A stretch of DNA of 51,692 nt from CAZWCX01 sp964632945 (GTDB lineage Bacteria; Planctomycetota; MHYJ01; WSZJ01; CAZWCX01), in contig CAZWCX010000042.1 in assembly GCA_964632945.1 (NCBI GenBank), positions 1-51,692 of the forward strand, given 5' to 3'. Position 1 is the stretch's first letter. The number at the start of each line of letters is the position of its first letter. A program made the translations under genes and the position numbers. Positions 1 to 9,015 of the stretch are shown here, one piece after another. The notes under the pieces were generated by a model. The model saw only the letters and a list, made by a program, of their open reading frames with translations, was not told where the DNA came from and searched no databases.

Positions 1-46
1 CGAAAATCGCCTCGGCCGAACCTAGGATCTCAAGATTGAAGACCCA

Positions 47-1681
47 CTAGCCGCCGTTTCCGCCGGGGGGGGATCCCGCCTGGCCCACCGCGCGGTCCAG
101 TTCCGAAAGCCAGTGCAAGTAGGCCGGATCGACCTGGGTCAGGAGTCGGCGCAACGGGATCCGAACGTGGTCGAGATCCTGCCCGTCCAACCGGGGGATT
201 CGCCGACCGTCGGGTCCCGGCACGGTCGGAACGGAAGACAGATGCACCACGGTCAACCGGGGATGCGCGCGGAGAAGTCGGGGCAGGTGACGCGAGGCGA
301 AGGCGCGCGGGCCGCCATAGGAGTCCACCAGGGTCTCGTTGCGGTCCCGCTTGGTGAGCAGGAGCAACATGTGGTCGCCGAATCCCCTCTCGCTCAAGTG
401 ATCCGCGACCTGGAGGAAGGAGAATTCCACGTCCAGCAGATCGGCGTCCGCGCGCATCGCATGCTCGGGATCGACGAGGAGCAGGGCGCCCATGCAGGCT
501 TCGACCTGGTGGAGAAGCGCCTGTTGCTCCGCGGTATCGATCCGGTTTTCGAAGAAGACCTTCTGGAACACTTCGCCGGGGTAGTCCATCGTCGAGAGGG
601 TGACCGGGCAACCGCGGAATCGGATCTGGAGTTCCGACTTGCGCGTGGCGATGGTCCCTCCCAGCCATTGGCCCTGCCGCAGCGATTGGAAGTCGCGCAG
701 GATGGCCGCGTGGCTCTGTCCGTCGATGGCCCGGCCGGAGAGGTCGTCGGCGCTGGTCCACAACTGGTGATAGAGGACGGCGAGGTAGACGCTCTTCCCG
801 GAGCTGGGCCGCCCGAGGATGGCGATCTGATCCGGCGGAACCGTGCCGGATCGCCGCAGTTCCTCCAACCGCTTCGTCATGGCCTTGCGCGCGGCGGCCT
901 CCTCGACCTTGCGTTCCCGGGCGCGTCGCTCCTCCTGTTCGCGCTGGGAACGGGACACCAGGCGCATCTCGCGGCGACACTTGTGGCACTCCACGATGGC
1001 GCCCAGGCTTCCCCAGGGCAGCGCCAGCGGGGTCTCGCAGTGGTAGCAGAGGAAGCGGACGTGGGTGGCGGTGGCGAATTCGCGGTCGTACACCACGGGC
1101 GGCAGTCGGTCGTAGGGAGTCTCCGGCTCGCCCGCTCTCCCGATCCGCACGGCGCCGCCCTCCTGGGGGTCGAACGGGTGGGGTCGCCCCGGGGGCGGCG
1201 GCGGCGCGGCCGCCGGAGGACGCGCCGGGGGCGCGGCGGCCTGAGGAGGTGCTGCGGTCGGAGGTGGCGACCCGTGCGGGGCATGCGCTGCGTGCGTCGG
1301 GACGACCCGCGCGACCGCAGGGGCGGACGACGGCGGCGCAGCCCCCCCCCCGGCCGGTCGGGGTGGCATGGAAGGAGCCGGGGGCATCGATGGGATCGGT
1401 TGGGCCGGTCGGTTCGGCAAGGGTGCGGCCGGCGGGATGGACCCGCCGGGAACCCCATCCACGAGGAGCAGGAGGGTGGCCGTCATCTCCGGATTGAGCA
1501 CTCGCTGACGCAGACAGAGGCCGGCGAGAGAGACCGGCTTCCCCTGGGCCGCCAGGGCCGCCTGCTGGGCGCGCATCCTTTCGATCTGTTCGACCGTGAC
1601 GAATCCGGCTTTGACGGCCAATTCCGCGAATCGGCGTTCGGTGGCGTCGCCCGCCGAATCCGCATTCTGGGGGTCGCTCAT
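47..1681 (-). CDS. Zinc-ribbon P-loop GTPase with N-terminal kinase-associated domain
   Basis: A 544-residue predicted cytoplasmic GTPase. Residues 17-75 form a helical domain that resembles the N-terminus of the Ser/Thr kinase at 25631-29509. Residues 80-175 are a Pro/Ala-rich linker. A zinc ribbon follows (C212, C215, C232, C235), then a charged helix (244-278) and a Ras-like nucleotide-binding core. That core shows a P-loop GRPSSGKS (290-297), a DYPG G3 motif (366-369) and a TKRD G4 motif (443-446). The ATG at 1681 was chosen because AGGAG lies just upstream and the shared domain starts soon after it. An in-frame extension to 1753 would have no ribosome site. The substrate or partner cannot be read from the sequence. 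The gene is divergent from the oxidoreductase at 1981. GTPase assignment is firm; the role is unknown, perhaps a switch in the same signalling network as the kinases. Confidence 0.82.
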   Translation of the reverse strand: MSDPQNADSAGDATERRFAELAVKAGFVTVEQIERMRAQQAALAAQGKPVSLAGLCLRQRVLNPEMTATLLLLVDGVPGGSIPPAAPLPNRPAQPIPSMPPAPSMPPRPAGGGAAPPSSAPAVARVVPTHAAHAPHGSPPPTAAPPQAAAPPARPPAAAPPPPPGRPHPFDPQEGGAVRIGRAGEPETPYDRLPPVVYDREFATATHVRFLCYHCETPLALPWGSLGAIVECHKCRREMRLVSRSQREQEERRARERKVEEAAARKAMTKRLEELRRSGTVPPDQIAILGRPSSGKSVYLAVLYHQLWTSADDLSGRAIDGQSHAAILRDFQSLRQGQWLGGTIATRKSELQIRFRGCPVTLSTMDYPGEVFQKVFFENRIDTAEQQALLHQVEACMGALLLVDPEHAMRADADLLDVEFSFLQVADHLSERGFGDHMLLLLTKRDRNETLVDSYGGPRAFASRHLPRLLRAHPRLTVVHLSSVPTVPGPDGRRIPRLDGQDLDHVRIPLRRLLTQVDPAYLHWLSELDRAVGQAGSPPGGNGG

Positions 1682-1980
1682 GGAGGCTCCTGTCCGCATC
1701 CCGCGCCGCCATCCGCCCCCGGGGCTCGAACGGCGGGCGCCGACTTCCGGCACCCGGGAATTCTAGTCCGGGCGTGGGACAGGGTAGGTCCCGCTCGACG
1801 AAAAAAACGCGGCGAATTCGGATCGTCCACCTTCCCTTCGGGAGCCTGCGACGTCCCCGGCAGCGCGGGTCGTTCGTCCCTGGACAAGTGCGGTGCCACC
1901 GTGGAGGATGACGGTACGATCTCGCGGAAGATCGGCGGATTCCGATCCTGGCCCTGCTTCTCCGGGGGGGGCCCACGGCG
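1682..1980. other. Divergent intergenic region
   Basis: About 300 bases between two divergent genes, so it should hold both promoters. I see a run of seven A around 1800-1807 and a G-rich stretch just before the oxidoreductase start. I see no convincing -35/-10 pair on either strand and no hairpin with a T-tract. Confidence 0.5.
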
Positions 1981-3105
1981 ATGCCCAAGCACCTGGTCCT
2001 GGTCGGCGCGGGACACGCCCACATGATGGCGATGCTCCAACTGGCGGATTTCGTGACCCGCGGCCACCGGGTGACCGTGGTGAGCACCGCGCCGTTCCAT
2101 TACTACTCGGGGATGGGCCCCGGGCTTTTGTCGGGCCTTTACCGCCCGGAGGAGACGCGCTTCCACGTGGCGCGGATGGTCGAGGACCGAGGAGGGACCT
2201 TTGTCGTCGGCCAGGTGGCCCGCGTCGATCCGACGCGCCGCCGGCTGACGCTCGACGGCGGCGGGGCGATCGATTACGACGTCGCCTCCTTCAACACCGG
2301 TAGCGATATCCCGGTCGACCGCCTGTCGGGTGTGCACGCGAACGCCTTTCCCGTGAAGCCGATCGACCGCCTGCACGAAGCGCAACTGCGCGTGCGCGCC
2401 TTGCTGGACGGCGGCCGTCCGCGACTGCTGGTGGTGGGCGGGGGAGCCGCGGGGGTGGAATTGGCGGGGAATCTCCGGCGCCTCGTGGACGACCACGGGG
2501 GTGAGGCGGAGATCACGCTGGCGACCGGGCAGGAGATCCTGGCGCCGTTCCCGGAGCGGTTCCGCCGGCGGGCGCGGGCCTCGCTCGAATCCCGCTCTGT
2601 GCGCATCCTCGAAGGAGTTTCCGTGACCGGGCTGGACGGCGGCACGGCGCGCCTCGCGGACGGGCGAACGCTGCCGCACGATGTCGCGGTCCTCGCGCTC
2701 GGGGTGCGCCCGTCCCGGGTGTTCGCGGATTCCGGGCTTCCGGTGGGCCCGGACGGCGGGCTGCTCGTGGACGCCCGACTGCGATCGGTGGCGCATCCCG
2801 AACTGTTCGCCGGCGGGGACTGCCTCTCGTTTCAGCCCGGGCCGCTCGCGAAGGTCGGTGTCTACGCGGTGCGGGAGAACCCGATCCTGCTCCACAACCT
2901 GCTCGCCGCGCTGGAAGGCGGGGAGATGCGGGCCTTCGAACCGCAGCAACGCTTTCTGCTCATTCTGAATCTGGGGAACGGTCGCGGCCTGCTCCACTGG
3001 CGGGGATGGATTTGGGAAGGGCGCCTGGCGTTCCGCTTCAAGGACGCGATCGATCGCGCGTTCATGCGGCGGTTCCAGGTCTCCGGGGAACTCGCCGGGC
3101 GCTGA
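1981..3105 (+). CDS. FAD-dependent NAD(P)-disulfide-family oxidoreductase (NDH-2/SQR-like)
   Basis: A 374-residue two-dinucleotide-binding flavoprotein. The N-terminal FAD motif is VGAGHAHM (about residues 8-15). A second Rossmann motif, VVGGGAAGVELAGN, sits near residue 153. A late FAD-contact motif, LFAGGDCLSF, sits near residue 276. These place it with type II NADH dehydrogenases, sulfide:quinone reductases and the oxidoreductase halves of SelD fusions; the GHAH sequence is typical of the last group. No redox-active CxxC is visible. It has no helical hairpin or transmembrane segment, so quinone or membrane contact would be peripheral. The start is the ATG preceding MPKHLVL with a G-rich leader. 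It is monocistronic and convergent with the giant kinase gene. The electron donor and acceptor are not predictable. Confidence 0.8.
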   Translation: MPKHLVLVGAGHAHMMAMLQLADFVTRGHRVTVVSTAPFHYYSGMGPGLLSGLYRPEETRFHVARMVEDRGGTFVVGQVARVDPTRRRLTLDGGGAIDYDVASFNTGSDIPVDRLSGVHANAFPVKPIDRLHEAQLRVRALLDGGRPRLLVVGGGAAGVELAGNLRRLVDDHGGEAEITLATGQEILAPFPERFRRRARASLESRSVRILEGVSVTGLDGGTARLADGRTLPHDVAVLALGVRPSRVFADSGLPVGPDGGLLVDARLRSVAHPELFAGGDCLSFQPGPLAKVGVYAVRENPILLHNLLAALEGGEMRAFEPQQRFLLILNLGNGRGLLHWRGWIWEGRLAFRFKDAIDRAFMRRFQVSGELAGR

Positions 3106-3147
3106 GGGGTCCTGCGCCCGCGCCGGCAAGGGGGCGATCGTTCCGGT

Positions 3148-6100
3148 TCAACGGGTTCCGACCCCGTATTTCTCGTCGAGCCGGAGTCCTGGGGGGCGGC
3201 CGGAGAGTTCGAATTCGAGGAGTTCCTCGCCGCGGCGCGCCTGCACGCGCAGGGGGCGGTCCGGCCCGGAGTTCACCCGCTCCAGGAAGGCGTCCGCGCC
3301 CGGCACCGGCTCGCCGTCGAGGGTGAGGAGGTGGTCCCCGGCCCGGAGTCCGGCGCGATCGGCCGGCCCGTCGGGAGTCACCTCTCGGACTCGCACCCGG
3401 CGGTGGACATGGTGGGTGCGGAGGAAGGTGGCCACGGCGCCGTTCGGGTAGGCGTCGTCCAAGGCAACGAGTCCGCGAGCGACCCAGTCGACCGCGTCGG
3501 GAGAGAGCGGAGTCTTGGCGGAGGCGAGCAGGACGGCGGAGAGATCCTGCGCCGCGCGGCCGTGCTGGCCGAGGCGAAGCGCGGTCCGGGCCAGGGCGGC
3601 ATGGACGACCAGAGGCGCTTCCGGGTTTTCCGCCAGTCGCGACAGGATGGCGAACGACTCGAAGGCGTGTCCGCGCCGGAGAAGCGATTCGATCGCCCCG
3701 AGGGCCGCCGGATCACGCGGATCCATGCCGGCATCGGGCCACCGGCGCAGGAGGAAGGCGAGGAAGTCGTCGTTCGGGATCTCCAGGAGTCGCTCCGCCG
3801 CCCGGGCGAGGGCGGTCGGCTGCAGGAAGGCATGCCGGGCGAGCAGCCGCGCGCCGCGTTCCGGATCGTGCATCCAGGCGGCGTGAATTTCGGCGAGCGC
3901 CAGGTCGGCCGGCGGCTCTTCTCGGACGGCGGCGGCGCCGTACGCCTCCGCGGCGCGCGCGCGCTCGTGGCCGACCAGGAGGCGGCTGGCCCGGTGGCAG
4001 GCCGCGCGCGCGGAGCCTTCCTCGGTCTTGGCTGCGCGCAAACGGCCGGGGTCGCCCTCGAGGCGGACATAATTGACGCCGATCCTCGCGGTAGGGGCGC
4101 CGGCTTTCGCGCTGCGGGAGATCCAGACCCCGGCGTGAACGGAGCCGACCATCGGCTCGCCGCACTCGGGAAGCTCGAGGACGGCGAGCTCGGCGCCGGA
4201 ACGGGTGCGGATGCGGGCCTCCAGCCTGCGGTCGACGGGGTGGTACTCGATGCTCGCGCGGATCCATTCCGCGGTGGGGAGGGTGACGGGGAGGGCGCGC
4301 GCGCGGGTGAATCCCGGTCCGCCCTCCAGAACCGCCCACCCCTGGGCGACCACGGGCCCCGGCTCGAGGAAGAAGCGGACGCGTCCGCCCCGCACGGGAA
4401 CCTGCGGCAGGGCGCCCTGCCAGCACCCGAACGAGTATCCGGGCGCCGCGGCGCCCGCGCGTTCGTTCCATTCGGCCTCGACCCGCCAGCCGCACCCGGA
4501 GGAATCGGCGGACAGGTACGCGGCGTGCTCCTCGGGACTCGAGGGATCGAGGTCGAGCAGGAAATGCTCACGATCCCAGGCGTAGGGGAACGGGGAGGTG
4601 AGGGCCACGGGTCCGTCGGAGGATTCGAACCGGTCCTCGAGGAAAGGCACGAAGCGCGCGCGGGATTCCGCCTCGCGGCGGCGTGGTTCGAGTTCCGCGA
4701 GCCGGTGCGGATCGAGCGCGGCACGCTCCACGAGATCGGCGAACTCGCGCGCCGCCTCCTCGCATTCCCCCAGGCGGTCGAGGACGCGCGCGCGCCCGAA
4801 GAGGGCCTCGTCATCCGCATGTTCCGCGCCCTGGAGGGCCCGGTTGTAGGCGGAGAGGGCGGCACGCACGTCGCCCGTGCGCTCGCAGGCATCGGCGAGC
4901 GCCAGCAGCGGGACGTGGGCGGAAGGACCGCCCCGCGCCGCCCAGGCGAGCGCCTCCAGGATCCGGCGCGCCGCGGGTCCGAAACCGAGGCGCGCGAGAT
5001 CCGCGGCGGCCCGCAGTCGCGCCTGCGCCCGACCTGCCGGCCGCGGATCGAGCACCGGCGGGCCCGCGGACCGCTCCTTCCCGTCGTCGGTCGAGCGCTC
5101 CACGGTCGGCTCATGCCGTGGCCAGGGGGAGCGCCCGACGATCCGCAGTCCGTCGTCCAACTGCAGCAGCAGTTCATCGTTTCCGTCCGCGTTGACGTCG
5201 ATCGCGGCCAGCAGCGTGCACCGCTCCCGCGCGGGCAGAATCACCTCGAGCGGCCGAAGCGGGGCGGCGGAGTCGACGTCGAGGAACCACAGCCGGCGGA
5301 CGGCGGAGGTCTCGGCCGCCAGGTGGACGGCGACGAATCGTCCCGCCGTGCCGCGCACCGCGGCCGCCTGCGGTTCGTCGAAGCGATTCGGCTCGTGCTG
5401 AGGGGCGCGCTGGGTCAATCCGGTCTCCCAGCCGTCGGCGGTCCGCAGGAGAAACTCCACTCCGGCCCGGGAGCGCGGATCCGCCGTCCTCACGCCCCGG
5501 GCCTCCGGGCCGTCGGGACCGGCGATCACGAACCCGACCGGCCGGTCCCCGGGGTCGCTCCCCGGAATCGGCGCCACGGTCACCGGGAGTTCGCGGCGGA
5601 ACTCATCTCGGCGCAAGAACGCCCCGCGTTCCGCATCCCACCGCCACTCGCGCACCAGGGTTCGCGATCCGCACCAAGCGGCTTCCAGCAGGGACGGATC
5701 GGGGCCCTCCAGCGGGGACAGAGACCCGAGAGGGAGATCGATCCGTTCCGGGAGGAAATCGGGAAACCAGGGGGCGAGGATCCCGGAGCGCTCCTTCCAG
5801 GCTTGCAGCCGGTCGCGGGGGCCCTGCGACCGGACGAAGACCTCAAGTGACCCGTCGCCGTCGAAGTCGGCGGCGCACACGCCGACGCCTGCGGGTCCGG
5901 CCACCGGCATCACGAGGACGACCTGCTCGGCGCGCAGACCGTTGGCGCCGTCCCGCAGGACGTGCAGGCGCGAACACTCGGCGCTGCCGCGCCACTCCAG
6001 GACCAGCAGCAGGCCTCTCCGTCCCCGCGCGGCGGGGCAGACCGCCAGTCCCGCGACCACGCCCTCGAGCGCGAGGGGCACCGGACGCGCGGCCCATCGG

Positions 6101-8334
6101 ACCGATCGATCCCGCGCGCGCCCGCCGCCGGCCGGAGCGAGCGTGCCGTCCACGACGAACAGCCCTTCCGTCCCGCCCAAGAACAGCCGCGGCGGCCGTC
6201 CTTCCCCTCCGGGGATGGAGGCGGCGCAGAAGGCGGGCCCCGGCAGGTCCACGAAGGCGGCACCGACCAACCGACGGCACCAGGCTTCACCGGCTTCCGT
6301 CGCGGACAGACCGCCCGGACCGCCCGCGGAACTCTCGCGCGCGAGCGCATAGGCCTCCACCGCGCCTGCCACATCCAGGCGCGCGAGCCGCAAACGGGCC
6401 CGGAGGTCCTGCAGCGCCGGCCGGGCGGACAGGCGGGGCGACTCGCGCAGCACACGCTCCACGATCGGTTCCACGTCCTGATGACGTCCGGCGCGGGAGA
6501 GCAAGTCGGCGATTCCGAGCCAGGCTTCGGCCGCCTCATCGCCGCCCGCCCCCCGCACCACCGCCTCGGCATAGGCCGCCAGGGCGGAGTCCACGCTGCC
6601 CATCGCGGACTGGCTTTCGCCGTAGATGCGCCACAACGCCGCCGCCGCCGGAACCTCGCCGAGGCGCGGCAGCGAATTGGCCAGCAACGACGCGACCTGC
6701 TCCTGCTTCCCCTCCCCCACCCACGCGCGCACCTGGGCGAGCATCGCCTCCGCGCGCGCGGTTTCGGTGCGTTCGTGGGCCAACGCGAACGCCCGGCGTT
6801 CCGCTTCGGCGGCGTGCGCCCGCCGCTCTCCCCACCACGGCCGCACCCACGAAAACCAGATCACGAGGCCCAGCACGAGCGCCGCCGTGACGGCGGCGGT
6901 GATCGCCTGCTGCCGGTTTCGCCGCAGGGAACTCAAGGTGTAGTAGAGGAAGCCGAGCGGTTGCGCGGCAATCTCCTCCCCGGCCAGCTGCGCCTCGATG
7001 TCCTGCACGAGTTCGAGAGCCGAGGAATACCGATCCCCGCGGTCCTTGGCCATCGCGCGCAGGCAAATGGTCTCGACCGCGCGACCCAACAGCGGATTGC
7101 GGTCGCGCGGCGGCACCGGTTCCTCCACCACCACCTTCATCATCAAGTCCACGACCGTGGCCGCCTCGAACGGCTTCACGCCGGTCAACATCTCGTAGAG
7201 AACGACTCCGAGCGAATAGATGTCGGTACGCCCATCGAGCTTGTCGTAGTCGCCCCGCGCCTGTTCGGGACTCATGTAGTGCGGCGTCCCCATCGCCATG
7301 CCCGACTCGGTGAGGCTCGAGGACTGGTTGCGCTCCTTGGCGAGGCCGAAGTCGGTGATCATGGCGCGGAACGGGGGCAGGAAGCGGCGGGCATGGCTCC
7401 GATCTCCCGTCTCCAGCACGGCGGCCTCCGTGAGCGCCTCCTCGAACGCGAGGATGACGTTGCCGGGTTTCACGTCGCGATGGACCACGCCCTGGTGATG
7501 CGCGTAGTGAAGCGCGTACGAGACGTCGCGCACGATCTTGAGCGCGATGCTCGGGGGGACAACCTTGCGCTCTTCGAGCAGGCGATCAAGCGGGATGCCG
7601 CGGATGAAATCCATGGTCAGGTAGTGAACCCCATCCTGCACGCCGACGTCGTGGAGCGGCACGATGTTGGGGTGGTGCAGTCGGGCCGCCGCGCGGGCCT
7701 CGCGCTGGAACCGTTCGACCTGTTCGGCGGTCGCGAGTCCGCCGGCGAGCAGGAGCTTGAGGGCGATTTCGCGGTTCAGTTTCGGATCGAACGCGCGGTA
7801 GACGACGCCCATGCCGCCGCGGGAGATTTCTTCGCGGATCATGTAGGGTCCGAAGGGCCGGCCCACGCGGGGAGCAGCGGTCTGGCCGGTCTTCTTTTCC
7901 CCGGCAGGGACGCGCGTATCGTCGTCGGCGCGGATCGCCATCAGAGTCGGTTGGGAGGCGCGCGGGTCAACCGGCGCGTCCGGCGCCGCGACCGGGACGC
8001 GCGAGGTCTCGCCGGTGACCGGGCTGCGTACGCTGTTGGGACGCCCGAGATCTCCGCCGCACTGGCGGCAGGAAGGGTCCGGGGCGGCGAATCGGGCCAC
8101 CTGGACCAACGAGCGGCAGGCGGTGCAGACCACGTATCCGTCTGCGACCAGGCGGAGCAGCCGGTCGCGAATCCGGGCGTCGGGCGTCGGTTCGGGGGGG
8201 GCGGGGGCGGGAGCCGCCGCGGACGGGGCGGACGGGTCGACCGCGCCGACCCGGGCCGGGGTGGGCGTACCGAGCGGCGCCACGCCGAGGGCTCGGGCGA
8301 GGCGGAGCAACAGGTCCGGCGACGGCGTCGGCAT
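3148..8334 (-). CDS. Giant transmembrane Ser/Thr protein kinase with FG-GAP, LamG-like, TPR and PDZ domains
   Basis: A 1728-residue Hanks-type kinase. From the N-terminus there is an Ala/Pro stretch and a zinc ribbon (C70, C73, C89, C92). The kinase domain (about 162-450) has a Gly-rich loop SRGGMGVVY, catalytic K193, HRD at 285-287 and DFG at 328-330, so it should be active. A single membrane span lies at about 478-496. The long C-terminal part, presumably outside the cytoplasmic membrane, holds TPR-like helices, FG-GAP-type beta-propeller repeats with calcium-site motifs (DFDGDGSLE, DVNADGNDE), more TPRs, a LamG-like beta domain and a C-terminal PDZ-like domain (GPADRAGLRAGDHLL). The open frame continues upstream through the divergent sigma-factor gene, so I place the start at the ATG at 8334, before the zinc ribbon; its ribosome site is weak. 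Its layout parallels the pair of genes at 44396-50322. Confidence 0.85.
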   Translation of the reverse strand: MPTPSPDLLLRLARALGVAPLGTPTPARVGAVDPSAPSAAAPAPAPPEPTPDARIRDRLLRLVADGYVVCTACRSLVQVARFAAPDPSCRQCGGDLGRPNSVRSPVTGETSRVPVAAPDAPVDPRASQPTLMAIRADDDTRVPAGEKKTGQTAAPRVGRPFGPYMIREEISRGGMGVVYRAFDPKLNREIALKLLLAGGLATAEQVERFQREARAAARLHHPNIVPLHDVGVQDGVHYLTMDFIRGIPLDRLLEERKVVPPSIALKIVRDVSYALHYAHHQGVVHRDVKPGNVILAFEEALTEAAVLETGDRSHARRFLPPFRAMITDFGLAKERNQSSSLTESGMAMGTPHYMSPEQARGDYDKLDGRTDIYSLGVVLYEMLTGVKPFEAATVVDLMMKVVVEEPVPPRDRNPLLGRAVETICLRAMAKDRGDRYSSALELVQDIEAQLAGEEIAAQPLGFLYYTLSSLRRNRQQAITAAVTAALVLGLVIWFSWVRPWWGERRAHAAEAERRAFALAHERTETARAEAMLAQVRAWVGEGKQEQVASLLANSLPRLGEVPAAAALWRIYGESQSAMGSVDSALAAYAEAVVRGAGGDEAAEAWLGIADLLSRAGRHQDVEPIVERVLRESPRLSARPALQDLRARLRLARLDVAGAVEAYALARESSAGGPGGLSATEAGEAWCRRLVGAAFVDLPGPAFCAASIPGGEGRPPRLFLGGTEGLFVVDGTLAPAGGGRARDRSVRWAARPVPLALEGVVAGLAVCPAARGRRGLLLVLEWRGSAECSRLHVLRDGANGLRAEQVVLVMPVAGPAGVGVCAADFDGDGSLEVFVRSQGPRDRLQAWKERSGILAPWFPDFLPERIDLPLGSLSPLEGPDPSLLEAAWCGSRTLVREWRWDAERGAFLRRDEFRRELPVTVAPIPGSDPGDRPVGFVIAGPDGPEARGVRTADPRSRAGVEFLLRTADGWETGLTQRAPQHEPNRFDEPQAAAVRGTAGRFVAVHLAAETSAVRRLWFLDVDSAAPLRPLEVILPARERCTLLAAIDVNADGNDELLLQLDDGLRIVGRSPWPRHEPTVERSTDDGKERSAGPPVLDPRPAGRAQARLRAAADLARLGFGPAARRILEALAWAARGGPSAHVPLLALADACERTGDVRAALSAYNRALQGAEHADDEALFGRARVLDRLGECEEAAREFADLVERAALDPHRLAELEPRRREAESRARFVPFLEDRFESSDGPVALTSPFPYAWDREHFLLDLDPSSPEEHAAYLSADSSGCGWRVEAEWNERAGAAAPGYSFGCWQGALPQVPVRGGRVRFFLEPGPVVAQGWAVLEGGPGFTRARALPVTLPTAEWIRASIEYHPVDRRLEARIRTRSGAELAVLELPECGEPMVGSVHAGVWISRSAKAGAPTARIGVNYVRLEGDPGRLRAAKTEEGSARAACHRASRLLVGHERARAAEAYGAAAVREEPPADLALAEIHAAWMHDPERGARLLARHAFLQPTALARAAERLLEIPNDDFLAFLLRRWPDAGMDPRDPAALGAIESLLRRGHAFESFAILSRLAENPEAPLVVHAALARTALRLGQHGRAAQDLSAVLLASAKTPLSPDAVDWVARGLVALDDAYPNGAVATFLRTHHVHRRVRVREVTPDGPADRAGLRAGDHLLTLDGEPVPGADAFLERVNSGPDRPLRVQARRGEELLEFELSGRPPGLRLDEKYGVGTR

Positions 8335-8390
8335 GCGAGCCCCCGCGGGAGAAGACGAAGCCGCGTCCGATTGGCCGCGAACGCGTTCCG

Positions 8391-8402
8391 ATATTGTATA
8401 AT
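8391..8402. promoter_or_regulatory. AT-rich promoter core between the giant kinase and the sigma-factor gene
   Basis: A TATAAT (8397-8402) on the plus strand lies 71 bases before the sigma-factor start. The complementary strand reads TATACA in the same island, so it could also serve the kinase gene. The best plus-strand -35, TTGGCC at 8371, is 20 bases away, which is long. The -10 identity is reasonable, but I could not find a well-spaced -35 for either direction. Confidence 0.4.
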
Positions 8403-8472
8403 CCGCTCCGTTGCAGCGGGTGGAAATTCGGCGCTTTGCGCGTGACGATCCCGGGAGGACCGCATCCCAATC

Positions 8473-9015
8473 ATGTCGACCTCGGACGAATCGGGGGACG
8501 CCGACCGGGCCGACCTGGAGCGGGCGCGCACGGGCGATCCGGCCGGGCTTGAGGCACTGTATCGACGTCATTCCCCGATGGTGTACGGCCTTGCGTTGCG
8601 CACCCTGCGCAGGACGGACGCGGCCGAGGACGTGGTGCAGGAGACGTTTCTGGCGGTGCACCGTCATGCGGGGACGTTTCGGGGCGACTCGAAAGTCCGT
8701 ACGTGGCTGTGCTCGATTGCGCTGAATGCGTGCCGCATGCGTCTTCGCGGCGGCAAGCGACGGGCGCTTCCTCTGGAGCGCGCGGAGGAGGTGCCCGCGC
8801 CGGTGCGGCCGCAGTCGTCGGGCGCGCTGCTGGCCGCACTCGACGACCTGGACGAAGACACGCGGGAGTTGGTGATGCTGTCGGCCCAGGGGCACTCGTA
8901 CGAGGAAATGGCCGGACTGCTGGAGTTATCGCCCGACCAGGTGCGCGGACGGCTCTACCGCGCGCGCAAGCAACTACTCGACCGGATGCGGGAGCGGGAC
9001 CATGGACGCGCGTAG
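8473..9015 (+). CDS. RNA polymerase sigma factor, ECF subfamily
   Basis: A 180-residue group 4 sigma factor. Region 2 is visible at about residues 15-80, with the typical ALYRRHSPMVYGLALR and AEDVVQETFLAVHR sequences. Region 4 lies at about 115-175 (LDDLDEDTRELVMLSAQGHSYEEMAG, then a helix-turn-helix). It directs core polymerase to specific promoters when its anti-sigma is inactivated. The ATG is preceded by GGGAGGA at a rather long spacing of 13 bases. The stop lies inside the next gene, an anti-sigma factor, so the two are translationally coupled. The promoters it recognises cannot be deduced here; autoregulation is usual for the family. Confidence 0.93.
   Translation: MSTSDESGDADRADLERARTGDPAGLEALYRRHSPMVYGLALRTLRRTDAAEDVVQETFLAVHRHAGTFRGDSKVRTWLCSIALNACRMRLRGGKRRALPLERAEEVPAPVRPQSSGALLAALDDLDEDTRELVMLSAQGHSYEEMAGLLELSPDQVRGRLYRARKQLLDRMRERDHGRA

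Noticed and set aside
47..1681. N-terminal domain of the GTPase as evidence for a type II secretion ATPase
   Set aside because: The helical repeat recalls the MshEN/GspE N-terminus, but the nucleotide-binding domain is Ras-like with DxxG and TKxD motifs, not a secretion ATPase.
5962..8445. An 827-codon open frame antisense to the giant kinase
   Set aside because: Low-complexity Arg/Gly/His-rich translation with no motif; the opposite strand encodes an intact kinase domain.
8335..8895. N-terminal extension of the giant kinase
   Set aside because: The extra residues overlap the divergent ECF sigma gene and the AT-rich promoter core and show no domain; the ATG at 8334 is better placed.
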